Below, one piece after another: positions 58,973 through 64,000 of a stretch of DNA of 64,000 nt. The notes beneath the pieces are model-generated. The model saw only the letters and a program-made list of their open reading frames with translations. It did no database searches and was not told the origin of the DNA. The stretch spans positions 81,191,590 to 81,255,589 of the forward strand of contig NC_088678.1 in NCBI RefSeq assembly GCF_950023065.1, written 5' to 3'. Within the stretch, counting starts at the first letter, position 1; each line of letters starts with the position of its first letter. The position numbers and the translations under genes are program-made. This DNA comes from Planococcus citri. Its lineage: Eukaryota > Arthropoda > Insecta > Hemiptera > Pseudococcidae.

Positions 58973-61634
58973 ATGGCTTCACAAAAAAGCGAAAAAGATG
59001 TCCAAGCCATCATAAGAGATCACGAAGATCAACTGAATCGTTACAAAAAACGATTACAAGGTTTTGAGATCTTATTGCATATTAACATAGAATTTTCGCA
59101 ACGTTGTTATTTTTTATTTTTTATTCAGATGTGGTTGCCGCACATAAAAAATTGATCGCAGAAAAAGAACGTCTTGAGGAAACCCTAGCAGCTGTTACAT
59201 CTTCAGCGAAACAGTCGAGCAGTAATGATGGTCTAGAAAACGTAGTCGATTCTGATGTAATGAAGCATTGTTCAAATATGTTTCAAAATACGTACCTTGC
59301 ACGACGTTAATTTTTAAATTTAACGCATTTTAGAAAGAAATAAACGAATTGAAATCCAAAATCAATAAACTGGCTCAGTCGTTATCTTCACTTTCGGATG
59401 AAAAGCGTCAAATGGAAGAGCAGTTTTTAACTGAGAGAAAGCAGCTCATTCAACAGATCAACCACCTGGAGAAAAAACTCAAAAATCTGTCCGCATCGGT
59501 CGGAAATTCGAAAAAAATTCAAGAAGTAGAAGTTGAAAACGTGAAATCACAGTTGAATTTGGAAAATCACCAAAGAGAGCTCGAATTTTCTTCTACGATT
59601 AGGTTAAATTTTGAATAAACTCTTCTGTTAAAATTATAAATACGAAGTTGCGAGTCCTAATTGAATCTGTAATATTTCAGAGAACTTCAAAAAATCCTCA
59701 GCGATGAAAGAAATAAAAGAGAAGAAAGAGACATGTACATCGAAAAATTAAAAAACCAACTGAAGGAAGCGCAGATTAAATTAAACGAAAGTAAAAAAAT
59801 AGAAAATAATCTGCTAGTTCAGTTGGATGATGTGAAACGAAGACTCGATAATGAAACTGCTCCTCACGTCGTTATGGAGAAACTAGAACGTGAAATACAA
59901 CTAATGAAGGAGCAACATAATTACACTATTCAACAAGTTAATATTCGAGAAAAGTAATTTTTGTTGATAATTTTGAAAATTTGGTGATTAATTATAAAAT
60001 ACGTTTCAGGAGCAAATGAGAGCTTTGAAAGCTGAAGAAAGAACTCGAAGATTGGCAGCCGAACATGAAAACAGAGTATCCAAATTGGAACAAAGATTAG
60101 CTCAGCTTTCTGATTTGGCCAGTAATCACGATAAATATCGACAAGACGATCAAGAAACTATTTCAAAATTGAAAGTAATTATTACCAGAATGCCAAGTCG
60201 TTGAATTTTCCTAATTCAATTCACTCGACAAATGTTTTAAATTAACGTTTTATTCAGAATCGATTGATGCAATTGGAATTAGAAAACACTAATACCAAGT
60301 GCGAAGACGACAGATTGCAAGTTACTGATGAAGCCTTATTCCAACAATTACGTAACGTGAAGCAGCAGTTGATAATGAATTGTAAAACTTCCTCCGAGCT
60401 TGGTCATTTAAGAAGTACGTATTAATTTATTACTAAGATCGAGTCGGTAATACGATCAATCATAAAAATTTAAATGATTTTTCAATTTCTACGTCTATTT
60501 TTATTTCAGATGTACTGTTAGAAGGCTTAGAAAGCATTCAAAAAGACGAAATTAAACATTACAAACAACAAAATTTACAACTCAAACAGCAGCTCGAGGA
60601 TTACAAGCAGAAAATCAGCAAGCACCAGTAATTTATTTTCAAACAAAAATTAACGATGATCGTATTATTCATTTCGTAACTAGCATCGAAATCTAATCCA
60701 TTATCTATCAAATTATAGGAATAGCGAAAAAATCCACAATTTAAAAGCCAAACTATCAGAACTAGAATCAATCAACGCTGACTTACAACAAGAACTTAAA
60801 GTTAGAATTGAGAATGAAAACAAGGTACACAGCTCGCCCAATATCTCTCATCCAGTGATTTTGTCAACTTTTTCTTTATTTCTGTGAATTTCATCTGCAG
60901 TTGATCGAAGACGAACGTCAAGTTTGGAAAGCGAAGCTAAACTCGGTTGAATCCGATTACAGGAATAAATTAATCGTCATGGAACGTGAACTAGTCAAAC
61001 AACGAGAAAGAGTTACCGCTATCATTGAAGAAAAAGACAAACAATTGGTTAATTTACAACAGCATTATTTCCCAGTTTACCAATTCAACGATGAGACTCC
61101 TGCAGAAGTGAGTTGTTATAATGTTTCTTCTACCGAACTGCTTCATCGTGTGCTAATAATTCATTTCTAAATGATTCGCTAGGTTAAAAAACCATCGTCG
61201 AGAGCTCCTCGAAGACAAAGCTCGACTCTAATTTATTATATGGAAGATGTAGCTCGCAAAGAAGCTGATATCAATAGGCTGCGTAAAGAAAATAACGATT
61301 TGCAAGTTAAAATGCATGAAATAGAAAGAGAACATTATCAACAAATGCAATTGTACACGCAACTGCAGCATGATATTAAAAGGTGACGTTTTGGTTTCAT
61401 TGAATACGATCTTTTTTTCTCATTTCATATCCATATTGATAATTTTTCAGGTTGGAGAAACAACAAGATGGAGCTGAAGAGTTGAATACGCGATATTTGA
61501 AGAATGTTTTTTATAATTATTTAGTAACTCCAGAGAGTAAAATGAGATCTCATATGTTGAATGCTATTTTCGCAATTTTAAAGTTCAATGATTTAGAAAT
61601 TAATAAAGTTTCGAAATTGACTACTAAAAAATAA
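58973..61634 (+). CDS. GCC1: GCC1-like golgin with C-terminal GRIP domain
   Basis: Eleven coding exons: 58973-59060, 59129-59256, 59334-59602, 59681-59936, 60010-60174, 60258-60414, 60510-60627, 60719-60824, 60901-61107, 61183-61382, 61451-61634. Total 1878 nt, 625 aa. Almost the whole chain is coiled coil rich in E, K, Q and L (for example RRLAAEHENRVSKLEQRLAQ). The last about 45 residues form a GRIP domain, RYLKNVFYNYLVTPESKM...LNAIFAILKFNDLEINKV, with the expected Tyr at 580. GRIP domains bind Arl1-GTP and bring golgins to the trans-Golgi, where they tether endosome-derived vesicles. Length and N-terminus (HEDQLNRYKKRLQDVVAAHKKL) fit GCC1/GCC88 better than golgin-97 or golgin-245. The GCC1 assignment is by overall likeness. 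Confidence 0.88.
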
Positions 61635-62483
61635 ACAAATTTGTTTCCTCGGTGAATTTTCTTGTCTCATCTAACGATGACTTTTTTTCGTTGTAATGAT
61701 AAATTATTACGATCACGGTTAATTTATTAATAATATATCCTTTGTTTACCTTCTAAGAGACATATCATTATACTTTCATGTTAAAAATAAAAATATTAAT
61801 TTTTCAAACTTATTTAAATTGAAAATTTTGTATAATTTGAGTCGGTTTTAATCTCTAATAAGTTGCATAAATTTAAACAACGATTTCACCTAATTCCATG
61901 AAAGATTCCGCTGACCAAAAACATTCCAATAGTGGCAGGAATTTTAAACCAAAACATCGTAAATCACCACCATAAAAGTACAAATTAATCGTCAGCATTT
62001 ATTGGAATTCACAGCAGAACACGCGATAATTATTAAAATAAAACAAAACAGAAAAACAAAAAACAAAAACAAACATTAATTAAACAAGTAAAAAAAAAAT
62101 GCACAAACAGTGGCACATATCGATATAATCACGATAAAATAAATAAGAATGAAAAAAAAATATATAAGTAGAATACAAGACGTCATTAAACTTCATCGAT
62201 GAACAAAAAAAAAATACTCTGACTAAGATTTTAAAAAAAGGAAAAAACACGTGAAAAAAAACAATAATACAATCAAGCGAGAAAAAAAATTACAAAAGAA
62301 CACGATAGTACTACCTGATGAATGGTTACAATAAAACTATTACGGCAACGAACGGGGAAAGTTAATACACGGTAATTTGAAAATGTCGAAAAAAAAAAGA
62401 TAATTAAAATATAAAATAAAACATGCAAAAACAAATCTTGAGGAGTTTATCATTCTTGGATGAATGAAAGAAAAAAAAATACA
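61635..62483. other. Convergent 3' UTRs of GCC1 and XPO4
   Basis: A+T rich with A runs. The GCC1 and XPO4 3' ends converge here. AATAAA-type words are frequent on both strands. No other gene. Confidence 0.45.
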
Positions 62484-64000
62484 TTACTTAACAAACAAGA
62501 AACCCTGAATATTGAAGACGAATTTTTCGAAATTATTTTCAAATGTGATTTTTTCTTGACGATCGTAACATAAACGAAGACGAGAAGTTAGATCGGTGAA
62601 CGCTTTCGATAGTCTTTCAGCGACTTCCGGGTCCGTTTGACTAGATATTAGTTCTTCCACTAGTTGCGCGTAGTATTCCTGAACAAACGAAGGAAAATTA
62701 TAGAAATGTTGGTGAGGTTACGATCATATCGAACTCGTCATCAACTAGATAGAAAAATTACCTTGTAGCAGCAAATTAACGAATGAAAAGCTGATCCAAA
62801 TGCATTCACGTTGTCCGAATTGATCTGTCTTGATAATATGATCGTGATCATGATCTGCAATAGCAAAATAATATAATTTAGAAATAGTTTTTCACGATCA
62901 TTAATTCCAAGAATATACCTTCAAGAACGGCTGCAATAAAAGGAACTTTTCAGGAGGTACTGGAGCTGTAGCACTACTTTGACATAAATATTTAGAAAAG
63001 GTTTGTATAAATTCGCAACATAAATTCGTAATATCCGGTCCAAATAGCGTCAAGCCTAATTCAATCACTGCTAAAATACTGACGAGAAATTCTTGAGGTT
63101 GTTCGCAGATCTTTTTCGCGTGTAGTTCGCAAATGAAGCGTAATAACTGTAAAAAAAATCACAAGTAATAATCATTTTATTTCCGGTCATTTTACGTAGG
63201 CTAATATCGCTTACCGTATAAAATTTAGAACATAGAGTAGGAAATTTCAAAGTATCCACTGACATTAATGGAAGAATACCACGTAAGCCAAGCATACAAA
63301 CGTTGACTGAATTTACAGCTAGTTCGTCGCATCCGTTCTCTGGGGAAAACAAAATCCATAAAACCAAGATCCAAGATGGACAAAAAATTTACACTATGGG
63401 CTAATTACCTTCGTCCGAATTGAAATCTATGATCTCTTTGCTTAATAAATTAGATAATAAATCCATAAATATCAACATATCGTTGAACGAATCCTCTTCA
63501 GCGTTTACTTCTTCGGTAAGTCTACCGCTGTTATGTTTCACATACGTTTCAACCAATCTTAAGCACGTTCCATAAAAAATACGTTCATTATCCTGCGGAA
63601 AAAAATATAGAATTTTTAAAGAAGTTGAAATCACTTAGATAAATGAGAAAATTTAGAGTAAAAACAAATTGAAATGTAATACTCACTTTGCCTAAATAAC
63701 ACAGCAACGTATGCGAGCATTCGCGAAATAATTCCAATATCAGTTGAGAAATTTGCTGATAATTATGATAAATCGAAAGCAACGTGACCATATCGGGTAA
63801 CACAGGAGACATGTAACCGAACAAACATTTACAAAACGAAACGCCAGTTTCTTCGACAACTCCGGTACCTTCGACGATACCTGTAATTGAGAAAAATCCA
63901 AGTTCAACATTCAATTTCGAACATTTGCTCGTTGAAAAATAATAATTTACCAACCTAAAAATAGATGCACGATTTCCATAATCTCGCTACGGACCATCTC
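62484..64000 (-). CDS. XPO4: Exportin-4, C-terminal part (5' end outside the window)
   Basis: Seven coding exons on the minus strand, the first cut by the window edge: 63955-64000 (partial), 63687-63880, 63409-63592, 63215-63339, 62919-63146, 62762-62854, 62484-62678. They give 354 residues; full exportin-4 has about 1150. Recognisable segments are RSEIMEIVHLFLG, VEETGVSFCKCLFGYMSPVL, DNERIFYGTCLRLVETY, LRGILPLMSVDTLKFPTLC and the end FNIQGFLFVK. Exportin-4 is an importin-beta family carrier that exports eIF5A and Smad3 from the nucleus; family members also import Sox proteins. The HEAT-repeat helices are evident as alternating hydrophobic stretches. The partial exon uses a GTTGGT donor. Confidence 0.92.

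Noticed and set aside
1..64000. CRISPR arrays, rRNA or tRNA genes, bacterial operons
   Set aside because: None seen; the window is eukaryotic with spliced genes. A tRNA hidden in an intron cannot be excluded by eye.

Overview
This is an insect nuclear window of about 64 kb. It holds ten intron-containing protein genes (nine with their full apparent coding region, one cut by the right edge), one decayed gene fragment, and a repeat-rich island with almost no recognisable coding. Introns are mostly short (60-600 bp), splice sites are GT-AG, the DNA is A+T rich, and GTAGGTACCTACC-like words are scattered everywhere. That word habit and the gene set suggest a sternorrhynchan hemipteran such as a mealybug, scale insect or aphid relative. 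This placement is an inference from sequence style, not a species identification.

Left third (1-31 kb), gene dense. A CD36/scavenger-receptor-B gene (-, 955-7789) is followed by TARBP1, a tRNA ribose methyltransferase (-, 8889-17084). TARBP1 is head-to-head with a mucolipin TRPML channel gene (+, 18015-20709) across about 0.9 kb. Next come a divergent Cys-loop receptor subunit (+, 22268-24677), a SMYD3-like SET/MYND gene (+, 25310-27246), a convergent uridine-cytidine kinase (-, 27450-28674) and a broken glycogen phosphorylase remnant (+, about 29018-29875). Coding models were joined exon by exon; reading phase closes in every complete gene.

Middle (31-51 kb), gene poor. It contains a duplicated pair of likely non-coding first exons (donors at 32113 and 34236), several isolated candidate exons on the + strand, shuffled direct repeats (41.6-46 kb), a 706-bp non-autonomous hAT-like element with a perfect 8-bp target duplication, two long foldback repeats and a 217-bp TA-flanked MITE.

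Right part (51-64 kb), gene dense again. It has BiP/HSPA5 (-, with an ERSE-II promoter motif and an RDEL tail), UBL5 (-), SURF4 (-), the GRIP golgin GCC1 (+) and the 3' end of exportin-4 (-, runs off the edge). BiP, SURF4 and GCC1 all serve the ER/Golgi system, but nothing in the sequence shows this grouping is more than chance.

The most distinctive structural signal is four long inverted repeats (about 1.2-2.75 kb each). Two sit inside the largest introns of CD36 and TARBP1. They carry internal tandem units and recurring short words, so any primary transcript crossing them could fold into a long hairpin.
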